Below, in pieces: positions 18,072-27,148 of a stretch of 64,000 bases of DNA; the stretch's first letter is position 1, and each line of letters begins with the position of its first letter. The DNA is from Leptolyngbya boryana PCC 6306 (GTDB lineage Bacteria; Cyanobacteriota; Cyanobacteriia; Leptolyngbyales; Leptolyngbyaceae): contig NZ_KB731324.1 of assembly GCF_000353285.1 (NCBI RefSeq), positions 762,577-826,576 on the forward strand, written 5' to 3'. Below the pieces are notes generated by a model. That model had not been told where the DNA came from. It saw only the letters and a list, made by a program, of their open reading frames with translations, and made no database searches. Both the position numbers and the translations under genes were made by a program.

Positions 18072-21000
18072 CGGTTCACCTCGTGCTGCGGAATCACATG
18101 TAAGCGATCGTATAAATCAGGGTTTTGGTTGACCTGCCGTTGCAGATAAGCCAGTGCTTGGGTCTGACTGTTGAATTGAGCCGTACTTTGAAAGGCTTGA
18201 TTGTTCGCTTGAAATGCCACAACAAACGCTTCTTCTCGAACAGCAACTTTTTCCTTAAAAGGCTGTAGTTTGGTACGGTAAGCCTTTGATAGTACGGATT
18301 GGCTGATGCTATTGCTGCCGAGGAAATGTATAAACAACACTCCGTTAAAAATCCGGAAGCGGCGGATGAATCGTTTGTAGTTACTATCAATGATGATTTC
18401 TTCGTAGCGCACTCGTCGTCGAACCAGTTTACTAGAGCGCAGTGCTTTTCCAGGAGCAGAGAGATCGAGTCCGCCCGTCAGTGGATCGTAGGCGCGGCGA
18501 GACAGTTTACTTGCATCGTCTAGATTTTGGAATTGTGCGATCGCAAATTGCTCTGTGACATCTGCCGTCTTTGCTAATCCCCCGCTTGCAACTTCAACCG
18601 AGAAGCGTTTCGCATCGCTCACTTTTTGAGTGCCGACTTTATCGATCGCGATATCCAACGGCACTGCTTTCTGGCTAATCCGAAGCATACCGACTGGATG
18701 TAAAACGAGTTCTACAGACGGATCGAGCTTGCGGAGAGAAACGAACAAATTGTTTTCGGGCGGTAAGATCGCGCGCCAATTTTGCAGTTTTTCAAACTCT
18801 GCCTTGAGAATCGGCATCGCAGGCACAGGGGGCAGCGTTGTATCCTTTTTCTCACCCCAGGTAATATCAAAGTCTGCCGAGATCTCAAAGAACAGAATCG
18901 AGAGATAGCCCGTTCCTCTAGCTCGCCAAGGCGTTGGACCTTCGAGAGAAAACTGCAATCGAATCGTGAATACGCCCGCCCCAAATACCTTCAGCGATAC
19001 CGAAGCCGAGATTTCGATAATGAAGTAAAAAGGTGAAAACTGAATCAGCGCATCATAGCCAATGTGACCTTCTATGCTAAAGGCACTAAAGCCGAAGAAC
19101 AATTCCGCACGCGCCCCAAACTGCACCGTGTTGCTGGTCACTGCGAAATAGTTCATCACCCGAATCCGGGCATTCGATTCGTTTAAGATATTGACCGAGA
19201 TCCGATTCGGACTGGGGAACGGCAAGGGGGGTGGATTAAACCGAGGATGGAACCCGCCCACACTGACGACAAAGTTGGGATCATCGCCATAGGCGACGAG
19301 TAGCCCCATTTCCCCTTCAAGCGTCAGGAACAGAATCCGCGACTCAAACAGAGTGGCAAAGAAGTAAATCCGCTTTTTATCAAACTCGATCGCACCAATA
19401 AAACTAACCTGCAACACCAGCAACGCGGCTTCTTCCGTCGGCAGTGCGACTCGCAACACCCCCAAAATCGCAATGTTGCCCGGAATCTCGATAATGATGC
19501 CCAAGGACAGAGAAATCAGCGTCGGCGTTCCCCAACCGAGCTTCGCCATCGGTCCAATCAAAAACTTGCCTTGCTGTGGTGGGAAAAACGTTCGTAAGTC
19601 ACTGAGAATACGCGGTGCATTGGCAATCACATCTCGCGGGAACAAAATGCTATTCAGTGCTCCAGTCCGAACACCTTCGACGAGCGGCTGCAACTGCATC
19701 GTGCGATTGAGTCCCAACAATCCACCGACCCCGAGCAACGTAAAGCCAAAGCCCAGTTGTAATCCTGTCCCAAATTCCGCTGTGATGATAATCAAGAGCG
19801 AGAATCCCTTTGAGCCGTCAGGCATCTTAGTCGTGATTAGTCCGATCGCCTTTAGCGTCAGAAATCCACTAAACACTAATTCCAATGCGCCAGCGTATTC
19901 CTCTCGATCGAAGTCAAAGAACAAATATCCGCCACCCTTCACCACGCCAGCATCAACGGACAATCCGACACCATTGGGAGGCTTAAAGTCGATCGCTAAA
20001 TCCGTCGATCCTAAATTCCCTTGCCGGAACACCAGCGCCGCCTGCACCCCAATATTCTCAACCACTGCCTGCAAGGGTCCCAAGCTGAGCTTCAGTACTG
20101 CTCCCGCTTCCACCTTAAAGCGATCGGCTGCTGGTTCTAATGCCAAACGTAATCCCTGAATCTGCAAGAAACCGAGATCCAAATGCACGGCTAATTCTAG
20201 AGCGAGTTTCGCGCCTCCCTGGAAGGTAAACCCTGAAAGTAACGTGATGCCCAGTGCTAGACTCGCTTCCGCCTGCACATTCAAGCTCGACAAAATCTGC
20301 TGGAGAAATCCATCTCCTTCGCCTCCAGCCACCACCAATCGCAAAGCACCAATCTCGGCTGCCATGCCCAAATCCAACTCTCCACGAGGATTCTGAGCAA
20401 ACCAAGACACCCCTAATCCTTGTACTGCTAATCGCGTGCCTCCCGGCGAACCGATTAAAACGATTTCATCTGCACGACTCGTCTTCTCTCGAATCGTAAC
20501 GGCGGCGCGAAAAGCTCCAACCAGATTGAGAATCCCTTCAACACTCAGCGGCGGACGAACAATCAATCCCACGCCCTGGATATCGGCTGTAGACTCAAAC
20601 ACTAATTCACCGCGATCGCACACCCCAAACTCAAACGCTGCTCCTCCGAGTAAATAGGGTAACAGTGCCACGCCTTTTGGCTTCCCTGCCTGCGCCTGCA
20701 CGGGTGCGATCGTAATTCCAAACTGGCTGTATGTCTCTGCTGTAAATCCTTTCTGCAACAGTGGAAACCGCAAATCCTGCAAGGTTGTTGAACTATTGCC
20801 CAACACTGTTCGCGTGGTATCAGATTGAGTGTATCGTCCTCCCGGTAGCGATGCCGATCGCATCAATCGCTCCAACCGAGCTAAAAACTTATCTGAATCA
20901 AAGTCGCTCTCCCAAGCGTAGACTGCATTCGCGATCTGAATGGGGTCAGTAAAAAACGTTCCCAGCCTATCCCAGTTAATCCGCCGCATGGTTTGTCCAG

Positions 21001-21457
21001 CAGCAGGCGTTGGTTCATGCTCAATTAGCCCCAACAATAACAGTGCCTCATGGACTTGCGTCTTCTGCTGCATCAGATAGTCTAAGAGCAAAAAATCTGT
21101 CAGCCGCCGAGGCAAATCATCAATATTAGGAATCGATGCCCCCCCTGATGATTGCACCTGATTTTTGAACTGAGCGATCGCATCAACAGTCGTCCCGAGT
21201 CTGGCAAAAACAGTCGCGATCGCACTAGCGACTGCTCCTTCTCCACTCGCAGAGAGTAACTGTCGAATTGCCTCGACCAATTCTCCCGCCTGAGTCGCTA
21301 ATGCGGTGAGTGAACTGCCTCCCGCCCCGGCTGGAAGTTCAAATCCGAGTTGCCGAAAAAACGCGATCGCTTGGTCTGGCGTTCGGATTGAGCGCAGGGG
21401 CGCGATCGCTAAACTGGTCTCGGTCAGAATCGATTGCAGGGCATCCTGTTGGGGCAT
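18068..21457 (-). CDS. DUF6603-like giant protein, unknown function
   Basis: A 1129-residue protein. I place the start at the ATG at 21457 rather than the TTG at 21475. The central region is rich in Gly and alternating hydrophobic residues and contains LGFGFTLLGVGGLLGLNRT near residues 565-584, which I recognise as typical of DUF6603 proteins. The following segments (GWGTPTLISLSLGIIIEIPG, and repeated amphipathic beta strands around LDLGFLQIQGLRLALEP) suggest a long beta-rich, possibly solenoid or barrel-like fold. There is no signal peptide. It is coupled to the next gene by a 4-bp overlap. No biochemical role is established for the domain as far as I know. Confidence 0.85.
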   Translation of the reverse strand: MPQQDALQSILTETSLAIAPLRSIRTPDQAIAFFRQLGFELPAGAGGSSLTALATQAGELVEAIRQLLSASGEGAVASAIATVFARLGTTVDAIAQFKNQVQSSGGASIPNIDDLPRRLTDFLLLDYLMQQKTQVHEALLLLGLIEHEPTPAAGQTMRRINWDRLGTFFTDPIQIANAVYAWESDFDSDKFLARLERLMRSASLPGGRYTQSDTTRTVLGNSSTTLQDLRFPLLQKGFTAETYSQFGITIAPVQAQAGKPKGVALLPYLLGGAAFEFGVCDRGELVFESTADIQGVGLIVRPPLSVEGILNLVGAFRAAVTIREKTSRADEIVLIGSPGGTRLAVQGLGVSWFAQNPRGELDLGMAAEIGALRLVVAGGEGDGFLQQILSSLNVQAEASLALGITLLSGFTFQGGAKLALELAVHLDLGFLQIQGLRLALEPAADRFKVEAGAVLKLSLGPLQAVVENIGVQAALVFRQGNLGSTDLAIDFKPPNGVGLSVDAGVVKGGGYLFFDFDREEYAGALELVFSGFLTLKAIGLITTKMPDGSKGFSLLIIITAEFGTGLQLGFGFTLLGVGGLLGLNRTMQLQPLVEGVRTGALNSILFPRDVIANAPRILSDLRTFFPPQQGKFLIGPMAKLGWGTPTLISLSLGIIIEIPGNIAILGVLRVALPTEEAALLVLQVSFIGAIEFDKKRIYFFATLFESRILFLTLEGEMGLLVAYGDDPNFVVSVGGFHPRFNPPPLPFPSPNRISVNILNESNARIRVMNYFAVTSNTVQFGARAELFFGFSAFSIEGHIGYDALIQFSPFYFIIEISASVSLKVFGAGVFTIRLQFSLEGPTPWRARGTGYLSILFFEISADFDITWGEKKDTTLPPVPAMPILKAEFEKLQNWRAILPPENNLFVSLRKLDPSVELVLHPVGMLRISQKAVPLDIAIDKVGTQKVSDAKRFSVEVASGGLAKTADVTEQFAIAQFQNLDDASKLSRRAYDPLTGGLDLSAPGKALRSSKLVRRRVRYEEIIIDSNYKRFIRRFRIFNGVLFIHFLGSNSISQSVLSKAYRTKLQPFKEKVAVREEAFVVAFQANNQAFQSTAQFNSQTQALAYLQRQVNQNPDLYDRLHVIPQHEVNR

Positions 21458-21495
21458 CTCAGTTCTCACTTTCAAACAATCATGGGAGCAATCTT

Positions 21496-23586
21496 TTAGG
21501 CAGGAACAATAACAATCTTGTCGTGATATTCGGGCGTAGGGCTAACCACAAAAGGCGGAGTTGAGAGTCCGGTCGTCGCCTGTCGATTTTCGACAAGCCA
21601 AGGGGTGTGACGAGACTGGGCAAAGGTTGCCGTTGCCCCTAAGCCGCTTGGAATATTGCCTTGCCATTGAGCGCGAATCCAATATTTAATCGCGTCATTC
21701 TGTCGTCGATTTGCCGCTGCACCAGATGTATCGGTTAAGGCAATTAAGAGATTGTGATTCGCATTCGTTGCCGCAGGGTTATACAGCAGAAAGGGTAATC
21801 CCAGCCCCAAGTAATACCGCATCTTGGCTGGATTGCCCTGAACTTGAGCGATCGCAGTTGTGAGATAGCGCTGTACAGGTTGGAACTTAGAATTTGTGTT
21901 GCTATCAATAAAGGTCTTTAACTGGGTTTGATAGCCACTGAGTATTGCTACCGTCAACGGAGATGGCGCAGTCGCCGGAATCACTCGTTGGGCTGCACTG
22001 ACTCCACCACCACTGCCAAAGCGCCGATCGACTGCTTCATAGATCGTCTTGAATTCCGTGAATCGCGTTGCGAGTTGAGCCGGAGTCGCCGTACCAGGAA
22101 TCGCTGTATCGAGTTGGCTGATCCAAGCTGCAAGATTCGGTAACAGAGCATTCATCGCACTGATCTGCGCAGTACTCGGCAGATTCGTGTTGAATAACAA
22201 GACATTCGCGATCGCAGCAAATACATCTGTAAATCCAGCAGACCGAATTCGATTGAGGCGATGGATGGGAATTCGAGCTTCAGGGATATTAGCTTGCCAC
22301 TGTAAACGACAGAACGCTAATGCTCCTAATGCTAGAGTCGTTTGCCAAAATGTCAGATGAGCTTGTGTAATGCCAAATGCAGTTGCCCAATTTTCAAACT
22401 GTTGACGAACTTGTGTTGCGCTGTAAGGCGAAAACCCTGAGTTGTAGAGTCCGACGACTCCGGCATTGTTCGTGAGTCCGGTAATGTGACCAATTTCATT
22501 AAAATGTTGAAACCAGCGCGGCCCTGAGACAGTCGGTCGAACAGTGCCACTTGTGCCAAAAAACTGTTGAATTGCCCGTAAAAAATCTTGATCTCGACCG
22601 ACCTGACAGCCGCGAATATCGATTTTGCTATTGCGATTAAACCGCTGCCTCGCTTGAATCAGCTTGGTCTGAAAGGCATTTCCATTCGTCGATACTAAGG
22701 TTGCGGTCACATTCGTCGCGTAGTCAGCAGGTCGGGCAGGTAGAGCAGAATTCAGAGTCACACTATTGCCTAATCCCACGATCGCAGTTTTTAAGGTCGT
22801 TAACTGACCTTGGTTCAGAGGATTGTTCTGCAATCGACTCGTCACATCTGCGAGTAACACGTCATAGCCATTATTTGCGGCTGTAACTGCTGCTGCGTTG
22901 TTCAGGACATTTTGTTGCAGTGCCCATTGACTCGCTGCAATCTTGATAAAGTCCAGAAAATCTCCGCTCGGTTCTCCGGAGGCATCAGTCGGGATTTGAT
23001 TGATAATCGTTGCCTGACTCGACCTTAAATGATTGAGAATCGGAGCAACTGCTCCTCGATGAATATAGTAAGTCGTCTCAACAAGAGGGACTGCTACCTC
23101 AAAGCTCATCATGGCTTTTAGCGCAGCAATCCGATTGCGAGCAAATCCCTCAAAATGACGTTTTAGAGAGAGCCGAGTTCCATTCTCTACAAATGGAATC
23201 AGCAGATTCGTGGGCTGGATCAGATTTTGGCTATCTACAAAGATATGGGACACAATTCTGATCCGGTTAATGATTCCCGTTCCCGTTTCACTGGGATTAT
23301 TCAACAAATCTAAGAGATGTTCGATCGAAGTAACGGTTTTAGGTGCGAGTCCGGCGTTTTCATGGTAGCGATTCGCCAGTTCGATAAACCCATTGTCTTG
23401 GGGCGAAGCTTGAGCAATGAAGGTGTACTGAGGAACATAGTCAGGCATACCAAAGAGGGGAGCGGGCGCACTGGCTTCTGGATCGGGTGGACTACTGCCG
23501 CCCGATCCGCCTGGAGAGCTACCTCGTTCGATCGTGCGATATCGATCTTGGGTTGCCGTTTGTGTTCCTGTTGTAGTCTTGCACAT
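21496..23586 (-). CDS. 696-residue protein with a possible caspase-like His/Cys pair
   Basis: The N-terminal 50 residues are low complexity (Gly, Ser, Pro). Two hydrophobic strands end in residues that form a dyad in clan CD peptidases and in DUF4347: RIRIVSH, with His114, and KIDIRGC, with Cys327. The Gly that normally follows the His is Ile here, and the spacing is wide, so activity is uncertain. After Cys327, the sequence GRDQDFLRAIQQFFGTSG resembles the helix that follows the equivalent GC in DUF4347. The C-terminal half is helical and Ala-rich. It lies 20 bp upstream of the TTG start option of the DUF6603-like gene. Function unknown; a peptidase or a degenerate relative is possible. Confidence 0.8.
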   Translation of the reverse strand: MCKTTTGTQTATQDRYRTIERGSSPGGSGGSSPPDPEASAPAPLFGMPDYVPQYTFIAQASPQDNGFIELANRYHENAGLAPKTVTSIEHLLDLLNNPSETGTGIINRIRIVSHIFVDSQNLIQPTNLLIPFVENGTRLSLKRHFEGFARNRIAALKAMMSFEVAVPLVETTYYIHRGAVAPILNHLRSSQATIINQIPTDASGEPSGDFLDFIKIAASQWALQQNVLNNAAAVTAANNGYDVLLADVTSRLQNNPLNQGQLTTLKTAIVGLGNSVTLNSALPARPADYATNVTATLVSTNGNAFQTKLIQARQRFNRNSKIDIRGCQVGRDQDFLRAIQQFFGTSGTVRPTVSGPRWFQHFNEIGHITGLTNNAGVVGLYNSGFSPYSATQVRQQFENWATAFGITQAHLTFWQTTLALGALAFCRLQWQANIPEARIPIHRLNRIRSAGFTDVFAAIANVLLFNTNLPSTAQISAMNALLPNLAAWISQLDTAIPGTATPAQLATRFTEFKTIYEAVDRRFGSGGGVSAAQRVIPATAPSPLTVAILSGYQTQLKTFIDSNTNSKFQPVQRYLTTAIAQVQGNPAKMRYYLGLGLPFLLYNPAATNANHNLLIALTDTSGAAANRRQNDAIKYWIRAQWQGNIPSGLGATATFAQSRHTPWLVENRQATTGLSTPPFVVSPTPEYHDKIVIVPA

Positions 23587-23632
23587 ACATTCTGCTACTC
23601 ATTGTGTCGAACTGCGTCAGATGGTGAAGTTA

Positions 23633-24634
23633 TCAGGATCTCACGAGTGGTCCTTCTCGGTAGTGGCGCGTGATCCAGTGGGCACGGGTTCCAGACAGAC
23701 CCGTTAGAACGTCGTTGAAGTTTGTGCCGCTAAAATAGCGATCGCGCAATGTCTCCAAAATCCGACCACAAAGCATGATATTGCTCTTGGGAAACCGAGC
23801 CAAGTTAAACAAATCAATCCGCCGATTTTCTTCTAAGTTTGCTAATGCTTGCCGTAATTGCTCATCTGCTAGCACCCGTTGATTCGGCACGTCAGGCAAC
23901 TCTGTCCAGGGTAAGATCGGAGTCGAGCCTCCCGGTGTTTGAGGTAAGACCATTGCTAAGAGGGCTAAGCGAATCCCACACACTCCAACTCCCGACGCTG
24001 CTAGCGTTACAAAATCCCCAGTTCCATTCAAAGCAGCAGCTAACTGATTTAACTGCTGTTGTCGCGCTAAGCTTGGACGCTGCAACGCGCCATCATGAAC
24101 TAAGCTAAAGACGAACTTCTCAAAGCCCTCCCCGCTTTCAGAGGTTGTTAAAGTTACTGCCTGATAGTAAGGACTTAAATCATTAATTAATTCCCGCAAC
24201 ACCTCTGGATTCGATGCACCTGCTCCAGGCTGATTCTGTGCTTCTGCAATCAGGGTTTCGAGTTCAGCATTCAAGACAATGACGGTCTGATTTAAGCTCA
24301 AACTGCCTTGCTCTGTATTGCCTGCGCCGAGCAATCGGACTGTCACAACTAGCGTTCCGACAGTCTGTGGGCGATAGTTGACTTCACCGATCGTGGTAGT
24401 TTGAGTTTGAGGCGTGCCTCCGTTTTCGATAAAGCTCCATTCAAAGGATTGCACTGCACTGGCTAGCCCTGCATCAGTGACCAAGACAATATACCTGTTC
24501 TCCCGATCGACAGCTAAGGGCGCAGTCACAAATGATACAAGAACGGATCGTCCATCGATCGCGACAGCGGACTCCCCTAAATCACTTGCTTGAAAGTTAG
24601 TGGGCAAGCGGCTTTCAGTCTTACGAACAGTCAT
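23633..24634 (-). CDS. 333-residue protein with an Ig/PKD-like N-terminus, first gene of the giant operon
   Basis: Residues about 30-125 look like an immunoglobulin or PKD-type beta sandwich (VSFVTAPLAVDRENRYIVLV, FEWSFIENGG, VGTLVVTVRLLG). The remainder is helical, with a Gly-rich strand VTLAASGVGVCGIRLALLAMVLPQ near residues 205-228 and a basic end. No signal peptide. It starts at 24634 and lies 46 bp before the 696-aa gene, making it the first gene of the six-gene operon. Function unknown; an adhesion-like or structural role is only a guess from the fold. Confidence 0.8.
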   Translation of the reverse strand: MTVRKTESRLPTNFQASDLGESAVAIDGRSVLVSFVTAPLAVDRENRYIVLVTDAGLASAVQSFEWSFIENGGTPQTQTTTIGEVNYRPQTVGTLVVTVRLLGAGNTEQGSLSLNQTVIVLNAELETLIAEAQNQPGAGASNPEVLRELINDLSPYYQAVTLTTSESGEGFEKFVFSLVHDGALQRPSLARQQQLNQLAAALNGTGDFVTLAASGVGVCGIRLALLAMVLPQTPGGSTPILPWTELPDVPNQRVLADEQLRQALANLEENRRIDLFNLARFPKSNIMLCGRILETLRDRYFSGTNFNDVLTGLSGTRAHWITRHYREGPLVRS

Positions 24635-24817
24635 GCTAGAAACCCTATCAGACGTGCTGTATTGAAAAACTCATCCCTGTAGAATGAGTCTCTTATAACA
24701 CTAATCAACACACTGACTGAGAACTTTAATGTTATTTTTTACATATTAGGGCTGACTATTCTGGATCTGCCGTACCATCAAGCAACTTGTGACATGATCA
24801 TCAAGCAGAATCCTAAA

Positions 24818-24889
24818 ATGAGACAAAGTGCGATCGCCTTAACAATGTCATCTTCACTCATTGCTACCGCCTGTTCTGTAATCCTGTGA
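24818..24889 (+). other. 23-codon frame resembling a lipoprotein signal peptide
   Basis: ATG at 24818 opens a short frame reading MRQSAIALTMSSSLIATAC followed by four residues and TGA. It has a basic start, a hydrophobic core and a lipobox-like IATAC, so it looks like the signal peptide of a lipoprotein without the mature part. It may be a remnant of a binding protein once placed upstream of the FecCD genes, or chance. No clear ribosome-binding site is seen. Confidence 0.2.
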
Positions 24890-25057
24890 TGACTGGAAGT
24901 ATGCGTAAGTCCAGTCGATTTATCATCCAATTTGGCGTTCTGGAAGTAGTCCATTCCAAGAGAATGGATTTCTCTCTTAATGTCATGAATTCAACATCTC
25001 TAGAATTGCAAAATTGAGACTCTAAGCGCCCTTGCTTTTTGCCCATAACCAGATACA

Positions 25058-25077
25058 ATTAGGATTTATTCGCATTA
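25058..25077. promoter_or_regulatory. Weak Fur-like box before the first FecCD gene
   Basis: ATTAGGATTTATTCGCATTA; the reverse strand reads GCGAATAAATCCTAAT, a degraded version of the GAGAATAAATTGCAT element seen elsewhere in the island. It lies 17 bp from the ATG at 25094. Assignment rests only on this similarity and the position. Confidence 0.35.
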
Positions 25078-25093
25078 AGAGTCCTCTTTTACG

Positions 25094-26113
25094 ATGACTG
25101 CTACTCTCCCTAAAGCTTCTAAATCCCCCATTTCGCTGTTATTGGGACTCGGTTTAGGCTCAATTGTTCTGCTCATTGTTTTGATTTACAGCGTCACACT
25201 GGGTGCAAGAGACATTCCACTGCCGACGATTTTGGCATCGTTCACGACCTTTGATAACTCCTTTGATCATCTGGTAATCCAGACGGTGCGATTGCCACGA
25301 TCGCTGATTGCGCTCTCGGTCGGTGCTGCTCTGGCGGTCTCCGGTGCATTGATGCAAGGTCTAACCCGCAACCCACTCGCCGAAACCGGAATCCTGGGGA
25401 TTGAAGCAGGCGGTGCTTTAGCGGTTGTGATGAGTTTGTTTCTGTTTGGTAGCTCATCGTTAACGGTTTATGCGGGGGTAGCATTTTTAGGAGCCGCGAT
25501 CGCGGCGATACTTGTTTATCTGTTAGGAACCTTGGGACGCGGCGGTGCAACTCCTTTAAATTTGACGGTCGCTGGAGCCGCGTTGTCTGCCTTGATCTCT
25601 TCCATCACGACTGCCATTTTGATTGTGAGTCAGCGCACGTTTGAAGAGATTCGATTTTGGCTAGCAGGATCACTCGCAGGACGGGATTTTGACCTGTTTT
25701 TACAGGTCTTGCCATTCTTAGGTGCTGGATTGCTGATTGCATTCTTACTGGGTCGGCAGATCACAACAATTAGTTTAGGAGAGGAAGTCGCAACGAGCTT
25801 GGGTCAACAGACGCTTTGGATTAAAGGATTGACCGCAATAAGCATTGTTCTCTTGGCTGGAAGTTCAGTTGCGATCGCAGGTCCAATTGGCTTTGTTGGC
25901 TTAGTTGTACCTCACATGGTTCGATTCTTTATCAAAACAGATTATCGCTGGATTTTGCCTTACTCAGCCGTACTCGGTGCGATTCTGCTATTAGTCTCGG
26001 ATATTGCAGCACGAGTATTACTGAAGCCTCAAGAGCTTCCGGTGGGTGTGATGACTGCTATTGTAGGCGCACCATTTTTTGTCTATCTCGCAAAAACGAA
26101 GGTGAAAAAATGA
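25094..26113 (+). CDS. fecC-like: FecCD-type iron-siderophore ABC permease
   Basis: A 339-residue inner-membrane protein with 9-10 hydrophobic segments. Family hallmarks are LRLPRS-type VRLPRSLIALSVGAALAVSGALMQGLTRNPLAE near residues 62-95 and GPIGFVGLVVPHMVR near 264-278, the loop that contacts the ATPase. It forms the channel that takes a ferric chelate from a binding lipoprotein to the cytosol. It overlaps the second permease by 4 bp (ATGA), so the two are coupled and probably form a FecC/FecD heterodimer. No ATPase gene follows directly; the candidate is the FecE-type gene at 43412. Confidence 0.93.
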   Translation: MTATLPKASKSPISLLLGLGLGSIVLLIVLIYSVTLGARDIPLPTILASFTTFDNSFDHLVIQTVRLPRSLIALSVGAALAVSGALMQGLTRNPLAETGILGIEAGGALAVVMSLFLFGSSSLTVYAGVAFLGAAIAAILVYLLGTLGRGGATPLNLTVAGAALSALISSITTAILIVSQRTFEEIRFWLAGSLAGRDFDLFLQVLPFLGAGLLIAFLLGRQITTISLGEEVATSLGQQTLWIKGLTAISIVLLAGSSVAIAGPIGFVGLVVPHMVRFFIKTDYRWILPYSAVLGAILLLVSDIAARVLLKPQELPVGVMTAIVGAPFFVYLAKTKVKK

Positions 26114-27138
26114 ATGAGTGGCGTTCTCCCGTACTATCTTTTCGCCTCGATCGACGAGTGCCTGCAATCGGGCTTCTGCTTGCTGTCATTGGATTTGCAG
26201 CGATTATCCTCAATGTCGGGCAAGGAGAATACCCGATCGCAGGATTCGACATTGTAAGAACCTTGTTTGGTATTGATACAGGCAACCCGGATCATGCGTT
26301 TGTGATTCACACTTTGCGCTTACCTCGAACGCTGGTTGCTTTCATGGTTGGGGTGGCGCTTGCTCTTTCAGGTGCTATTTTTCAAGGCTTAACCCGTAAT
26401 CCACTCGCTGACCCTAGCATGATTGGAATCAATACTGGGGCAAGTCTAGCCGCTGTTTCGGTGATTGTCTTGTTTCCAGATGCGCCGATCTACGCGCTCC
26501 CATTCTCTGCATTTGTAGGTGCGGCAGTGATGGCAGCATTGATCTATGGGCTGGCTTGGAACAAAGGAAGTTCGCCGATTTTATTGATTTTGATGGGAAT
26601 TGGACTGTCTGCGATCGCCAGTGCCTTCACCAGTTTACTCATCACCTTTGGCTCGATTTACGATGTTAGTCAAGCTTTAGTGTGGCTTGCCGGAAGTGTC
26701 TACGGTCGCACTTGGGAGCAAGTTTTTTCACTCTTGCCTTGGATCATTGTATTTGTTCCAGCGGCATTTGGATTAGCAAGACATCTCAATGTGTTGAACT
26801 TAGGAGAAGACATTGCGAAAGGATTAGGCAGTCGAGTTGAATGGCAGCGGGGTTTACTTGTCATTGTAGCGGTGGGATTAGCGGGGGCATCAGTGGCAAC
26901 TGCGGGAACAATCGGATTTGTGGGGTTGATTGCTCCTCATGTAGGACGGCAGATTGTCGGCAATCGACATGAAGAATTACTTCCAATTTCTGCACTGCTT
27001 GGGGGGGTGTTAGTGGTGTTGGCTGATTTTGTGGGGAGAACACTGTTCGCCCCGATCGAGCTTCCCTGTGGAGTCGTGACAGCCGCGATCGGTGCGCCCT
27101 TTTTCCTCTATCTGCTGATTCGCGATCGCAAGAAATAA
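26110..27138 (+). CDS. fecD-like: FecCD-type iron-siderophore ABC permease, second subunit
   Basis: A 342-residue membrane protein paralogous to its neighbour. LRLPRTLVAFMVGVALALSGAIFQGLTRNPLAD near residues 64-96 and GTIGFVGLIAPHVGRQIVG near 269-287 are the FecCD signatures. It starts inside the previous gene (ATGA). It is convergent with, and only 10 bp from, the binding-lipoprotein gene at 27149, which is the likely substrate donor for the pair. Confidence 0.93.
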   Translation: MNEWRSPVLSFRLDRRVPAIGLLLAVIGFAAIILNVGQGEYPIAGFDIVRTLFGIDTGNPDHAFVIHTLRLPRTLVAFMVGVALALSGAIFQGLTRNPLADPSMIGINTGASLAAVSVIVLFPDAPIYALPFSAFVGAAVMAALIYGLAWNKGSSPILLILMGIGLSAIASAFTSLLITFGSIYDVSQALVWLAGSVYGRTWEQVFSLLPWIIVFVPAAFGLARHLNVLNLGEDIAKGLGSRVEWQRGLLVIVAVGLAGASVATAGTIGFVGLIAPHVGRQIVGNRHEELLPISALLGGVLVVLADFVGRTLFAPIELPCGVVTAAIGAPFFLYLLIRDRKK

Positions 27139-27148
27139 CCTGAGATTG

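Larger units (their letters stand above)
24635..25093. other. Intergenic region between the giant operon and the iron island
   Basis: These 459 bp separate the divergent giant operon and the first FecCD gene. An inverted repeat ACTCAT/ATGAGT sits at about 24667-24688 on the giant-operon side. A hairpin with arms TCCATTC (24950-24956) and GAATGGA (24962-24968) and a 5-base loop is followed by a pyrimidine run. A 23-codon frame at 24818-24889 is listed separately. The 3' end holds a weak Fur-like site. Confidence 0.5.

Noticed and set aside
19473-20159. 228-codon plus-strand frame opposite the DUF6603-like gene
   Set aside because: It lies wholly antisense to a long coherent gene, has no ribosome-binding site and reads as Ser/Pro/Asn-rich shadow sequence.
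6955-24634. Giant operon as a prophage or contractile injection system
   Set aside because: No sheath, tube, baseplate, AAA motor, terminase, capsid or lysis motif is recognisable, and base use matches the neighbours.
24864-25058. 64-codon minus-strand frame before the FecCD genes
   Set aside because: No ribosome-binding site or recognisable composition, and it crosses a hairpin.
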